64,000 nucleotides of DNA from Beaufortia kweichowensis (lineage: Eukaryota > Chordata > Actinopteri > Cypriniformes > Gastromyzontidae), in assembly GCA_019155185.1 (NCBI GenBank), contig CM032811.1:10808075-10872074 (forward strand). Reading direction: 5' to 3'. The notes under the pieces are model-generated. The model worked only from the letters and a program-made list of their open reading frames with translations. It was not told the DNA's origin and made no database searches. Shown piece by piece: positions 20,400 through 35,100 of the stretch (the first letter of the stretch is position 1; each line of letters begins with the position of its first letter). The translations under genes and the position numbers were made by a program.

Positions 20400-23300
20400 T
20401 GGATGAGGTAGGGGGTGCCGGGTGGGGGTGTATGTATGGGGGGGTAATAGATCGCTCGCAGGAAGGGGGAAGGTCGTTTCACTTCTGTAGTTCCAAGTTT
20501 CTGCGTGGTCTAGACAGCAGTTATTTGTAAACCTTAAATGGAATAGACTGTGAGGATGCTTTACTCGCTTTCATGTTACTTACGAGCTAAATCATGGTAA
20601 GTGTGTATTTCTTTCCATATGTAAGTTTGGTGTGACATTAAGGGAGTGTATTGTGTACAGTACGTGTGTCAATATATTCATGTGGGCATATAATGAACAA
20701 AGAAGGATTTTTTTTAATGATAGTACTTTTTTCTTTGTGGGTGTATTGATTTTTCAAACAATCTTTGTGTGCCTTATCAGCTGGGACTGAAATTGAGGTG
20801 AAAAACCAGCTTTGTGTTTAAATTCCAGACAAGTTCATGGCTCAGTCTGGAATTTCAGTCTTTACTTTTGGCACGGGAAAACAAAAAGTTAAATGTACAG
20901 TTCCTGGATTCATATTCTTTCATTGTTAGTGTTCTTAAGATTACTGTCATAATCAAATACTAATAATAATATTGTAAGGCAAATACACGTTTTGGTAGAT
21001 TCTTCAATGCTTAATATGTATGTTTGTATAAAATTTAACATACGCTGACCAATTATCATGTATCGAAAAGCTTTTAAGCTGCGCACGTGCCTTGTCCAGT
21101 TTCTCATTGCAAATCTAACATTCAAATCTTTAGCACTTTTTCAGCATACTCTCTTCTGCATGGTTTGCTATATAATTGTGTAGTCTATCTAAATTTCCAG
21201 TTTTGTTAACAATATCTGACCAGCCAGTCAAATCGTTTTAGAAGCAGACTGTAAAATGATATTCAAATGTATGCTGAAGGTGATCCTGGTGTGTGTGTGA
21301 GAAAACAATGTTGTTTTGTGTTGTTTGTCAAGTTATTCTTAATAGGGTTCATTTAATATAACTACTGAGAATGCAGTTTTAGGTTTATTGAGATGGCAGG
21401 TTGGCCCAGTTAGCTAAGGCGCAGGTCAGTGTATGAGAGTTGGTCAGGTATAGATCTAGAAAACTCGAATTGAAGTTCACAGGTGAAAACCATCAGATAA
21501 AATCAAATTGCAGATTTTTTAGAATTATGTTACAAGTTGTTTGTAAATGGAATTGTACAGTATGTGTTTATTCTGAGAGCCAATTGAAGCCAAAATAAGG
21601 AAAAAATTTAGTACACAAATGTTTAGTTAGTGGTTATGATTTTTAGGGCGTTCTGACTTTTTAAAAGACTTTAGTTTAAATGGATGACGAACTTTCAGGA
21701 ATTTAAAATGACCGTATTGAGTGTTGAATAGGATGCTTGTGATTCTTGTTCTTTTTTATAGTTTCTGTTCATATTTTATCTTTATATATTCGCACAGCTC
21801 ATTTACTCTCATTTCCACTTCAATCAATGCTTTGAGATGTAGATTAATTTGCAGAGGAAATGTATATAAAGAAACACTGATGACTTTTGGAAAGAAGAGG
21901 CTTTCCATTATTTAAAAAAAGATGATGTAGGGTAACAGAAAGAAGAGGCTTTCAGTAATCAGTTATTAATCATCGCATGCTGTATAAAAATAGTTTAACC
22001 ACTCAAAGAGTATTCAAAGATCTAAGCAAGTACAAATCTGTGGGAATTATTTTATGTATTTCCTGCTGGCTGATATCTTAACGAAATTAAACTCTGACTT
22101 CTGATATGGCAGAATTGTCAGAACATGTTTTAATCTGAACACCTGTGAGGAACATAAAGGAAGCATAACATTTCCAAAATATTTTTCTAATATCACAGGA
22201 CACTTGTTTGAGGGAAATGACAAAACAAAAGAAGCACTATGTGTGTGTAATGGCTAACTGATATTCCCAGGATGTTCTCTTCTGTGTTTCTGAGAGAGAG
22301 AGAGAGTTTAAGGTACAGCCGAGCGCAGAGGCAAGTAGTGTCATGCTTGTCAACATTAGATCCAAAGTGTTTTTAGCAAAGAAAATTTACTTTTTTAAAA
22401 ACTAAAAACATAATTTTGATATGCAATGTTTTGCAAAAAAAAAAGAATTTCACTGATTTGCAATGTTACAACCATATCTATTGTTCTGGTTGACAAAAAT
22501 AAATTTAAAGGTAAGTGAAAGGTGAATGTTCAGATTTTAGTTAACAAAAATAAAGCAATGCTTTGAAGAGTTTATAAATCTGATAAATGTGCCTCTAGGG
22601 GATTTGTAATATTTTACTTATTAGCTAGACAGTTTAGACTACTGAACCAAATTATTTAACCTTACCACATTATCATGTTTATAACAAATTGCAAAATACA
22701 AATGTGTTTTCCATTGATAACAAACAGCCAGTAACTTTTAAACCACAATACACACCAAGCTAATTTAATCAACAATTAAGTTTAACTTGTACATTTAAAA
22801 TAAAATAAATTATGTAATCTTAAACTTTTAGAATACGTGTTTCTCTGTTCTTTATAATATTTGGGTGGGGTTACATGTGATATCATCATTTGGGCACACA
22901 GCCTCTTTTGTATAAAAAATTGTGCTCAAGGGTTAAGAGATTCAGAATGGGAAGAGAAGGTATATGTTATATCAATGTGCTGTCCTAAATAACGTCCTTA
23001 CAGAACTACTTAGAGAAAAAAATGAGAGCCGAAACAGCTAGAGTTTCAGTTAAATAAGCCTTCTCCAGGCAGGCGCTTATTCTCCACTGAATTCCTTGAA
23101 TAGATCTTCCAAATGACAAAGCCCTGATGTCATGCTCCTCTTCTGTATGTGTCGAGCTGGCAGACATACCCTCGCTTCACAGCGAGATCTGTCCATAAGT
23201 CTAAAAACTCTAAAGAGTGAGGACATCCATGTCCACAAAGAGATAACTTAATCACAAGAAAAGCTCTGTATGAATAACAGATGTGTAAAGCCACAAAGTA

Positions 23301-26300
23301 GGACTGAGCAGTAAAAAAAGGAACCTTACAGATAAAAGACATGATAACATGAGTTATTAAGAGGGAGATAACATTTTTTTTTAGATTCAGTAAACTAGAG
23401 ATTTTTAGGATATACTTATGATATATCAGAAAAAACTCCTACAGTGTTTTAATTCTGGAATTATCAGTAAACATGGATCCATTTTGTTGGGAAAAAATTG
23501 TAAACTGATCTCTGAAGAATCATCTTATAATAAGCTTGAACTTGAACTAACAATGAACTGAATAATTCTACAGCATTTATTAATATTAATTAAGCTTAAT
23601 TTCATAATTTGCAAATACATTTTCAAAACCAAACATTTTAACTCTTAACATTATTTAATGCAATGAACCAACCATTAACAAAGATAAATAAAAGCTGAAA
23701 AACTATACTGCTCATTGTTAGTTCATGTTAATAATTTATAAAGCAAGTGAACTATTTTTGCTGGAAGCAGTATTCACCACTATAATAATTTCTAAAAAGT
23801 TAAAAATATAAAAATGTAAGATTATATTTTAAATGTTTCATATTAACATCAATACTATACAATTTTTATTCAAAATAAAACAATATTAAATATTTTAAAT
23901 GTACAGTTGTTATTTTAAATACCATCTTTAATATACTAAATCATTAGCAGTAAAGCATTAATGCTTACTATTAACATATTTTTTGAAACATTAAAATTAA
24001 CTAGTTCAGATATGTTTAATTACAGATGAATGCAGGTTGATGCAGTGAGCTCCTCTAACTTCTTGCTGTCTAGTTGTTTTGCAGCACACATCGATGAGAT
24101 AACAAAGTCTTAAACATTGCTGTTGTCAAGACTGATCTGTCTAGGATGTTGGATGAGGGGATGTCTGTTAGAATGGATGGGGAATCAGAGGGCATGGGAA
24201 AGTGTGGCGGGGTCACTGGACACGTGTGTTATACCCGAAGTCAATCTGCTGGCCAACCCCACAAGCTGTATCCTGCTCCAAATCCAAAAATCCCAAACTG
24301 TGATTGGCTTGAGTACATTTTAAACAGTCCACTAACTAAAAATGTAGATCTTTCTCCCCTCTGGATACTCTGTGCCATTTTAATGCAGATTTTTGCTTAC
24401 ACGATAACACAACAAAGCTGGACGTTTTAAATGTTTAATTGTAAAATGCATGATTCTTAAAGATCTAAATATATACTCTCACAGTTAAAGTAAACATCAT
24501 CAACAATAATGACATATGCTCGTGGTGGCTTTAACTCGAGCGCTTCAGCATCTAGGCAACATAAGGGACGGGACCATTATAAAACCAAGGTTGCTTTGCT
24601 TGACTTCCCCTGTTAGAGCGATCCTCCCTCACAGGACTGCTATTTTATTAACCATTCATATGGAAATTAGGGGCAAGGAAGGACCAGATTCTCACATAAA
24701 CTTGATGTGGCCATGAATGTGTCTCTGTGTTTTCCCTGACCCCGCTGTGGCATAAGACACTGGCTGCTAAAGCCCGAGAGGCAGACACAAAGAGAGAAAT
24801 GAAAAGCAAGCACATTCCTGCACGGCACACAAAGGCAGCAGGAGAAAGGGAAAGAGAGGGAGAGAAAGGACAGAAGGAACCCCATCTCTCTCTCTCGTTC
24901 TTTCTCCCAGTGTGATATCAAGCTTGTCTCCCAGTCATCATGCCTTCAGGTCATCGCTCCTCTGCTTAAGCTCTCGCTCCTTTTCATATCTATCCTAGAT
25001 CAATAATCATACAGATGGGTCCAGAAAATCTGTTTTTAAGCTTGAAATATAGATTTTTTTTTAAGAAATAGCGGCGATTTAAATTGAGGAAGACATAAGA
25101 TTAAGATTTAAGACATGGGATTTTAGATTCTGCACACTTCCTAGACTGTTTGTTTTACTTTTTTTTCTAAAACGTGAGCAAATCTGAGATGTTTATAAAC
25201 TTAAATTTATACTAAAAGTCAGGTTTGCTTTGCTCCACTGAGACATGCAAAATGTTTTTGGAACGATCTCATATCATACTGCATGAAAATTGTGAAATTT
25301 ATGCCAGCTTGAGTATATGCTTTCATTAACACAAATCGGACATATAAATAATACTAAGATTTGTAAATTGCTCCAATATATCTTTTTATAATACATTTGA
25401 ATTGTATTATACTACTAACATTAAAATACTATTATTAAAACAGAATGCAAAATAGCATTTATACTGACAGTACAAAAATTTTGGACCCCACAGTATTAGT
25501 GAATTGCTACAATTGGTCTACTGTACATTTGTACAGAAAAATCTGGCTATATTTTAAATACTGGATTTATTTGTAAATCTGCGTTAACCTATTTAAAAAC
25601 CAATTAGGTTTGTGTGTTTTTTGTATGGCCAGCTTTTTACTACACTGTCATTCATGAGCCAGTGTCCAGCCTTTGGGGGGTGCAGGGGCGGTTGTGTCTT
25701 TTGTGTGATGACTCGTTTGTGCCACACTTCACAACAAGCTGCATCTTGTCATGTAAATAGAGGGTATTTAACACTTTTCAGGCTATTAAACAGATAATGG
25801 TGTTTTGTTAGTCTGGGTAATGCAGAGGGAGATGTTTTTTGTGTACTGAGGGGCACTGTCTGTTTGATTTTGTGTTTGTTTTAAGAATGGCAAAATTGTT
25901 AAGATAAAACCACAAAAACGTTTCGAGGTAATTATATAGTTTATTTTGGTTCTTTCCTTAGAAATGAGATATTTTTTTAATTTTGTGTCAGATTGTCAGC
26001 ATTTGCAGAGATATAGAGAAAGACAGATAGAGAGGGAGTCTAAAATAACTCTATTATAATGCATTATGAGGGCAGCCAGGCAGAGGGTTTGTTGGCAGAT
26101 AGAGCAGGTTATCATTTGTTAGTGGTGACCAGAACGCGAATGGGCCGGAGACAATGTCATGCGGCAGGGTCAAGCTTTTAGCCTAATCTACTGATGTGAC
26201 TATAAATAATGCATAGAGAGTGCTGAACAGAAACTCACAGCTGGTCTTGGCTTCATTGTCTATTGTGAGTCACACGTTCGAGCAAGCCAGGAGAACGTAT

Positions 26301-28430
26301 TGAGCGCCTGTCTCAAAGTCAAAGCATTACAACGTACATCACAAATGACACTTTTGGACATGGCCGTTTAACGCACACCACATATTATATAATTGCACTG
26401 TGGTGAAAGTCATTGGCTGGGTCACATTGTCTGTTGACGAGTTTTTGTCATCTGCACTGGCAGTTCGTCTAATATAATATTATATACATATTGAAATATT
26501 ACTTTAAATTGTAAGGTTTAATTAAATCAGCTCTAAAGCTGTTTAAACCTTTTCTTAAGATTGATTTAACATGAACAAGAATAAGTAGTAAATAATTATT
26601 TTATTTTAGATTGATAATCTAATTTCTAATAAATATTTTCTAATGAGTATTCTTTAAAGAATACACTGCAAAGTTTTAACCAAGTATTTAATTAATGTGG
26701 CTTCTGTATATTCCATATTCCTGTATATTATTTTTTATATGGCTAAATATTGGCAGCATAAATAACATACAAAAACAAGAAAATAATAGAGCGAAAATGT
26801 AAAATTCTAAAAAATAAATATGTTTTTATTTTTTCTGAAAATGTATTAGAAAAAAGACTGTGTCTATAAGCAGCAGGTGCAAAGACTGGAAATAATTGAC
26901 CAATTACGTTTTTAATCTTTGTGCATTTAAAGGCAAAGAGGCATTTATACCAATAGCTAATCAAATAGAAACAGAGAGTCAGTAATTTACAAAATGAACT
27001 CAGACCCTGAGCTTCCATTTTCTGTGACCTTACCGGCAGCTACTGACATGGCGTGTGTGTGGGAACATTGTGGGGGCTCCAGCCAATCATATTTCTCAAA
27101 AAAAGAAAAGAAAAACCCTCTTCAGCACCCTTAAACATCCAGATCAGAACATTCATTATCTTTAACCAGAACAGACTAAGAAATATAAATTCATACATTT
27201 ATTTATTAATTTTCTTTGAAACTGCATTAGCCTAACAAATTTACATGTAAACAGTACTGTATATAAAACAAATATATATGTATTATATTAATAAATATGT
27301 TACGTATGGGGTGTTTCATAAATCCAATATCTTTTTTATGTGGACAGATTCATTTTATAATAAAGTATTAGTTGTAGAATGCAATACAAAAAAAAATTGT
27401 GCATATATTTTAGTTACTGTATTTATATTCTATGATTCTTTTATTTTTTAACACTTAATAAAAAAACACTAGACAATATATAAAGCATATAAAATGAATG
27501 CTTATTGATAAAATCATAAAGGGCAACATCAAATTTGAATTATTCAGTCTTAAAGCTTGAAATAATTTTTTTTTATATTTTTATTATTATTAGCCAGTCA
27601 GTTTAACACAAATGATGAGTTTATACAACATATAGGTTAATAATGTTTGTATTCACAGCGGATTCAACATAAAAATCAGTTGCCTAAATTAGAAATGATT
27701 TTACTTGTAAAAATACAGCATGAACTTTTTTTGTGTGTAAAATGCTTGGTCTTTTCTTGTCCTCAAATCAACAGTGGAATGTAAAGAAAAAATGATTTCA
27801 TTTGTAATTTTAAAGTCTTACATCATTTCAATGATGTTTAATCTTCAGTTTAAGTGCAGAACTCTGGAAATGTCATCATAGTGTGTATATAGTAAAGCCC
27901 CATAATCCTTCAATAATTATAACATATCATATAGCTTTCAGACACAGATAAGTTCAAAGACTCACAGCTTTAATGTCAGCCAATACAACATTAATGTTCT
28001 AGTTAAATATAAACAGCAGGAAAAATCTAATACATTTAATGTTTTTACACTAATATACAAAGAAAAAAATCCAAAATATCAGAACATAATGACACTCACC
28101 TTATGAGAGATCAGTATTTCAAGAAATTGTTATATGAAGCTATATTTTGATCCTATTGTTGTAGTTGCAATGCAGATATGTCTAACAAATACAAACAACA
28201 CATCTCATATAGTTTTTGATTTCCAGCCAATATCTTTTAAGTCCTTTTGTGGTTAATGTTGAAAAAGCACAGCGTCAGAGCAGCACGCACAATCCACATT
28301 ACTAAAATCACACCAGAATCAATAACTGATAAAAATGGCATTGATCTGACGTATCACAACATGCTTATCCAGATGTCCCTGATGATCAAAACAACAGTGA
28401 GAGGAAAAGACAAGCAGAACGAAGGGCAGA
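20400..28430. other. Intergenic AT-rich DNA
   Basis: No gene is supported. The stretch is strongly AT-rich, especially 22.3-24.0 kb and 26.5-28.1 kb. Denser, regulatory-looking blocks occur at about 24510-24860 and 26050-26350. The second has a perfect MEF2-type CTATAAATAA at 26200-26209 and a pair of SOX-like ATTGT cores near 26258-26269. A tRNA-like relic at 21395-21475 is listed separately. Confidence 0.4.
21395..21475 (+). pseudogene. tRNA-Leu-like relic
   Basis: The start GGCAGGTTGGCCCAGTTAGC followed by TAAGGCGCAGG closely resembles the acceptor, D-arm and A-box of class II tRNA-Leu (usual pattern TGGCCGAGYGGTYTAAGGCG). A weak B-box-like CTCGAATT is near 21465. The stems do not close well, so it is not a functional tRNA. 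It could equally be the head of a degraded tRNA-derived SINE. Confidence 0.25.
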
Positions 28431-28561
28431 GAGAGATTGAGAGACAAAGTAAAGACAGAAAATGTAGAAAGAGAGAGAGAAAAATAGTGAAAAGAGAGAG
28501 AGGGTTAAAGAGAGAGTAAGCGTGGTGGCTAAGTATGAGAGAGAGAGAGAGAGAGAGAGAG
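28420..28561. repeat. GA-rich tract with (GA)n microsatellite
   Basis: A purine-rich stretch with many GAGAGA runs culminates in an uninterrupted (GA)n at about 28537-28561. The reading frames over it are low-complexity artefacts. Confidence 0.85.
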
Positions 28562-28599
28562 TTGGCCCACAACGCAAGCTTGATTAGAAAAAATGCTTA

Positions 28600-29110
28600 C
28601 TAAGCTATCCGTTTCACACATGCACAGACAGAGGGTTCGATATTCAGCCGATCGATGAGGGAAAAGGCACAAAGGCAAAATCGGACGGAGCTCCTTTTCA
28701 AATTCACATCTCCGATGTACCCCCCTGCAGACTGCGGTGGTGCTACGCACACGGAGCAAGGGTTACCTCAAGGCTGATCCGTGGACCGTGCAAACAAGTC
28801 TAGACCAGTGACCTGCTGAATCGTTCCCTTTGAGGGCCAAGCAAGTTCGGTCAGGAAGAAGAAAGCGAGGCGAGCCCTCTTTTCAATGAGAGAGCAGGGA
28901 GGTAAGAAGGGCAGGAGAGTAGGCATCTGCTTCCATGGTTACTAGCCAAGTATGAGGATTCTGCTATTGAATAGGCTCCGTTCTCATGCTCTCGGCCAGC
29001 CAATGTCACACATTTAGAAGGGAGGAGAGCCACAGCGCCAGACGCGGTTCTTTTAATACTCAAATGATGCGTGGGCTGCTGGCAAGAGCGACAATAAATG
29101 GTGGATAGAA
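28600..29110. promoter_or_regulatory. GC-raised block, possible regulatory region
   Basis: This patch is clearly richer in C, G and CpG than the surrounding AT-rich DNA. It has an AGCCAATG CCAAT-type site near 28998 and several purine-rich motifs. No exon or open frame with family features was found, so an enhancer or promoter role is only suggested by composition. Confidence 0.2.
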
Positions 29111-32100
29111 GGACGACTCTGTGTCACATGACTGCGTAACACGGCTCTGTTATTATTTATTTCATTTTTCATTTAGCTAGGCGTTATTTTTGCTGTTGCT
29201 TCGACAGGTGCAATTTTATTTAAAAAAATGACCATTGTTCGCTGTAACAAAAAGAGGACCGTGAAGGTCAAACGCTTTGGAAGCAGACAGATATGTGGCA
29301 GTTATTGTGTTGTGAATTTTCTCGCCAGCGCTCCTGAAAAAAAAGCATTGCTGCCTAAAACGGTGACTTTTTTGCTAAGGTAGAGTGCTCTCAGAGTTTT
29401 GGATAGTTGGATGGTGTCCCTGTGTATAATCATATCACTTTCATTAGTACGTTTTTATTAAACACCTGTTATCACATTATTATTTTTAAATGCTGAAATT
29501 CTTTATAAAGAAGCTTAAAGACTGTGGTGACGAACAAGACACAGACATAAGGCATCGTTCGCTATTCCTATTTTTATCAATATCAATTTTTACATTTTAA
29601 TTTTTGAATCAAAATATTTGTTGTGCTGGCCAAATATTTGGATGAAATCTGTTTGGGAACGCTGGACTCGTCCCAGCAGCAGACACTTGTTCCAGCAGAA
29701 GCACACTGAACATTAGACAGATGGTTAAAGCAGTGGAAAAAGGCAGAGCGCTGAGAGATTTACTGGGGGATCGTGGGAAAGTCTTGTGCTCGGTTCACCT
29801 GCTTAGAGGGAGGCAAGAGTCTGTTTGCTAACCAGTGACCCACGAAAGGGAATGCTAAAATTATCATAGAATTCAAAGCAGTGAATGTATTTGGTAATCT
29901 GTGATTTTATGATAAGGACATTTGCAATATCATACAGATACTTGGAAATTAATAAACATATTTTAGAGATCAAAATAAATATGTTCTAATAAATACAAAT
30001 ATTGCCTATTTACTGCTAATTCATCAGCACGAGATATATTTTACTCTGTGGTGAGTTTGGTTAAGTGGTTGCATTAGTGTTTTTCTTAATTTGTGCTCTC
30101 AACAGCTTTCTGTTTTCAAGCATTAACTATAATCAAAGCTATATTAATATTACTTTTAACTATTTTTGCTTTGTGCATTTTTGTGATCCTTTGACTATTA
30201 TCATAAACTCAGACCAGAGTAAAGAGAAAATATTGACCCTGGCTTCATTCACAGACTCAAAATAGTTACTATTTTAATATGTTGGATGACTTAAAAGAAA
30301 TGTTTTTCACCGCAGGCACTTGCCCTACCAGGGTAAAGAAAGTGAGACGACATCAGAGGAAGTTAGGACGTGCTATTGGTATCTTATCCTCTTTAAGTCT
30401 ATTGTTCTTAACAAAGGCTAGTCACAATACCCCTGGGGTGGATGGCACTTCACTGAATAGCCACTTTGGTGGGATTTAACGGGTTAACCCTACACAAAAG
30501 AGGTTGAGGCCATGTAACACAGCAGGGGTAGAACATCGGAAACACCAGGAATCTACATGCTTCACTTCCCTAACAGTTGGCCTTAATTTAACTTTGGGGC
30601 TTTTGCATATTTTCCATACGTCTTAGGCTCTTTACACCACATTCTGTGGATGCTGCAAGTTTGGTTTTGTGGGTAATGCAAAAATGATGTTTTAAGTATT
30701 CCGTTGTTTAAGACAAGGTTTACTTTACTGCTTTACTCCGGTTAGGTAATGCCAAATATTTATTATTTCAGTCTTGCTCTTTGTACTGCTGGCTCGGATT
30801 CTGATTGTGAATTTCTTTGGTTTACTTTCATAAAACTAGATTATAAGCATTTATTCCCTGTCTCCCTGATGTGATTTGAGTCCTGGAGTCTGATTTAGGA
30901 GAAATGAAAGACAGGAATCAGGATAAAGTATAACAAAGCAATGACATCATTTAAAAATATTTTTCACTATTGAATTACTTTATTAGAAACAACGAATATA
31001 TGTATGTTAAAAGCCTTAAGCACATTAGATTATGTTTATTTATATCTTTATATCAAGTACGATTTTTGTACACAAAGAAATTGTTGTCAATATGCAATGC
31101 ATATGCAACAAAAAAGTAATCAAGTCATTTTTGATTTTATATCTACTTCATTCAATCTCTTTGAGCAAATGCAATTTTGCTTAAGCAAAATGTGCTCATA
31201 TTGAACTACACAGAGCATTTCAGTGCACTGTCAGGAGATTTTTTTCCCATGCAGTTCATGACCAGTGCAATATATAGAAATTTCAGAATCTTAGTTCGCA
31301 ACAAGCACTGATCACATTATATCAAATGAACAAAATGTGTCTTTTTCTCAATGCATTACCGTAATTATGAATATTATAGTAGCACTGAGTGGTATCACAC
31401 AATCGAATCGTGCAGCGGTGAAATCCGAGTCTCGGTTTCATGCGGTTCCTTGTTTTGATTCCACCCCTGAGGAATCATTCCCCTCATCTGACCCCAGCTT
31501 TCATTGTGATCCATTTCCACTCTGTTTCCATTAGCTGTACTGTTGAGGGAGACCACTTTGCATTTCCTTTGCCTGCCACAGAGAATGTGGTGTGCAAAGA
31601 TTCCAAGATCCTAAGCCATTCAGCTGTAAATTTGGTTATAAATGAAGCAAAGAAAAATACGAGAGATTTATAATACAATATATTCCAGTCCAAATAAAAG
31701 GAAATTTATCCAGCCCTCAGTGTAATTTGCATACATCCTAGATTTGTGAATGAAAAAACTTACTATACCAATAGGAAAAAAGGAAAGGCAAATTGACCTC
31801 ATTATCAGTAGGCTTTGTTTTTGCCAGCCAACTTTCAATAGAAATGCAATAAAGATTTTAATATAGGACTGCATCTAAATTAAGATTTTATATACTAATA
31901 TGGTTATAAATCCAGAGAAAAGGGGTTTTAAAACAAAATTGGACACAAAAATATTTTCAAAGAGAAAAACATCACAAAACGTTTTATAATCAGTCTGACA
32001 GGTTTGCGTGCAGTAATATCATACAATCCATTTATGCTGTTAAAGTTTGGCTAAAACATGAGATGTTTTAGTGTCTTCTACAGTCTTTAGTGGTTTTGGA

Positions 32101-35100
32101 TTCTCTGTTTTGCAATCATTGTAAATAAAAGCGTGTGCATCTGGTCAGGTCAGTTGCTGTTTTTTCATACATTTTTAAAAAACCCATTCCCGTGACCTTC
32201 TGATTGGCATTTAAGGCTTATGCTTTACTGATGCCACAAGTAATTATGGTCTCATCGTTTGTGGCACTATAGTAAATGGTTTTTTGTTTGTTTCACAACC
32301 CAGATTTCTTAAGAGATGTGAGAGAATTAAGGTGCTATTTTGCAGACTTCAGTATATTATGTTTGCGGCCCAGGCAAAGTTGAAAATATAAGCTTCAAAA
32401 TATGTTTGTTTCCATAGAAACTTTCCGCTGAACTCAAAGTTGTTGAAAACAGGGTTCAACATTTTTTCTGTCATCATTATTGCCCACCAGGGCTGTTACT
32501 ATAGTGCCACCAGCACCTTTGGTAATGTGGTTGTTATTCTTTATTGCAGTCTCATACTAAGTTGTGAATAGAGCCGGCAGAGATCGTAACAACAGAGATG
32601 TTCTGTTCTGAATAAATCTTCATCTGCTGTGATGTAGAATAAATCTAGAGGGCAGGTACGCTGTTGATCATATGAAGCATACAAGAAATTTAGAAAAGTA
32701 TAGGATATTTTGCATGTTCATCCACAAGCAGCAACCCACTTAGAAACCTTTTTTACTGTATGGGATTTTTTATTGGCTTTAAGTGGTTCTTTGGAAGATA
32801 ATAAAGATTGACAGGTTTTATTAGTTTTTATTTATTATTTTTCTAAAGACCTAGAAAATGATATGGTTCTTCAGTGGCATTAATATGTAAAATCATTTTT
32901 GTGAATGATTTTTAGATATTCTCATTTATCTAGATGTGTGATGTTATATACATATTTGTGAATATAGCAGCATATGTTTTCCAAGTTTAAGGTCTGTAAT
33001 TCAAAAGAATCTTGTTTAATCAGCTTACTGCTCTTTGACTTGTTTGATAAAGCCATCGGTTCTAGATCACTTGACTCGGTCAGCTCTCAGAATAAGGATC
33101 GCGTACAGTAATTGCATGAAACAGAGGGAATTTTTAGTTTTCCATGCCAGCTGTTGAAACTGATTTGTAAGATTCGCTCTGCCTCGACCCTAATCAGCCT
33201 CAGATGAATTTTCCAGACTTTGCAATTTTCAAGACAACTGCAATTCAAGGAGAGATTTCTATATTAAGGTTATATTATAATTCCAAGACCAACACTGCCT
33301 AGACTGAGTCATTATCTGAAAAACTTTTGAGAGATTAGACCACAGTGTTAGTGCAGATTGCAGCTGGTATCACATTAGTTACTTTCATTTGAATTCACAC
33401 AATCTTCTCGTCCTGGGAATCCACCTCTGATGGATGACACACTGGTAAGCAATTACTATTAAGCATAGTTGAGCCACAGACAAGGAAAGTAATTAACAAA
33501 GACAGTAATTAAACCGAAATGCCATTTGAGCTTTTGTAAGGGTAATTCTAATGAATGCTATCACAGGCTTTTGAAATGGCGAAAGCATTGATCCTGAAAT
33601 AATGCTTTATTTAGCTACATGGATGGTTATGTTTATTTCCAGGCCCAGATCATTTGATATTGTATTGATGTTTTTTATAATCTCTAGACTACTTGATCTT
33701 ACAAGTGTTTTTAATTGAGCATTTTTGGAATAAGGCATATTTGTAAAAATATAAAATATAATATAATATTTGCAATTTAAATATTTTTACCCAAAGCAAT
33801 GCTTTTATACAGGGTTGTATTTATTTGAACATTTATTGTTTGAAACATTTTCATATTGTACCGTAATTCTCATATTACCCTCCTAGAATGAATCACTTTG
33901 ATGTTTTCCTCAATTTTGTAAGTTGCTTTAATCAAAGTGTCTGCTAAATGCCTAAATGTAAACGTAAACATTATCATGTCACCACAGATGAATTACATTG
34001 TAAATATGGGAAGCTCTCTATTGTTATGGCCAGATTTCATAAATCCCTGTAATTATTGCAGACTTTCTATTATTCTAAAAGGACCCCACTTTTCCCTTAG
34101 TCGTTCTGCCCAAAGCTATAAAACCAGCAACTGACTAACACATCCTGCTAAAAACTGACCGTGTTTATTCTGGCACTGATCAAGGAGTTTGATTGACAGC
34201 TGGGTCAAACAAAGTCATTTTGTTGGCACCTTTCCCAGCAACCCTCTGCTTGCATTAAACTAGTGATCAGGTCCCTTTCCACCAAGGCTGACAAAAGACG
34301 TTTCCTTGCACTCTTTAGCCTCTGCCCATCCGACCATCAATCAAAATAATAATTGCTTAAACTTGACGTAAATGGCTGAAAATAAGTAAAGGGCAGTCAG
34401 ACAAGAACTACAGCTATTGCTGTAATTTGAAATGATGAAGTATGGAACATAAGCACCTCAGACCTCATGAATACCCTGTTGCTGTAAAGGGTTGGGTACA
34501 TTTTTGGCTACTCATCAAGCAAAAGAAAGACTGCCTTATTATAACACTACTGTACATCTGGAAAAGTGTTTCTAGGTACAGTGATCTTAGCATGCTGCGT
34601 TAAGATCTATGCTACAGCATCCTCCTGCTCGGGCACACGCAGGTGCATAGTGCGGTTAAAATTGGCTTTGAGTTATTGGGTATTACAGTTTGTCTGTGGT
34701 TTGACCCGATGTGGTTGGCTACATTTACAACGGACAGGTTTGTGTTACTTTTCGGGCTTAAATTCCTTTTTATTAATTCATCTTTACAACCTCTCATTTT
34801 TACATGAAATACAAGCTGGCATAAAAGCAAACATGACAACGACGAAGGCTAATGCACTGGTGACATACAAACTACATATTGAGTCATATATAACCTCCAT
34901 TAATGTGGTGACGCAATATTGAAGTAACTGCATGAATGATTGTTTTCATTTCTTTTTGTGAGAATTAAATCAAATTCTTGCAACGGTGCCCACTATGAAC
35001 TCTTGTAGATCAGTACACTGAAGAGCCCAGGTCTGCTCTTAACACCGTGCACTTGAGAGTTGCAGTGTTAAATGTTATGCATATGAGTTTTCACAGTGAC

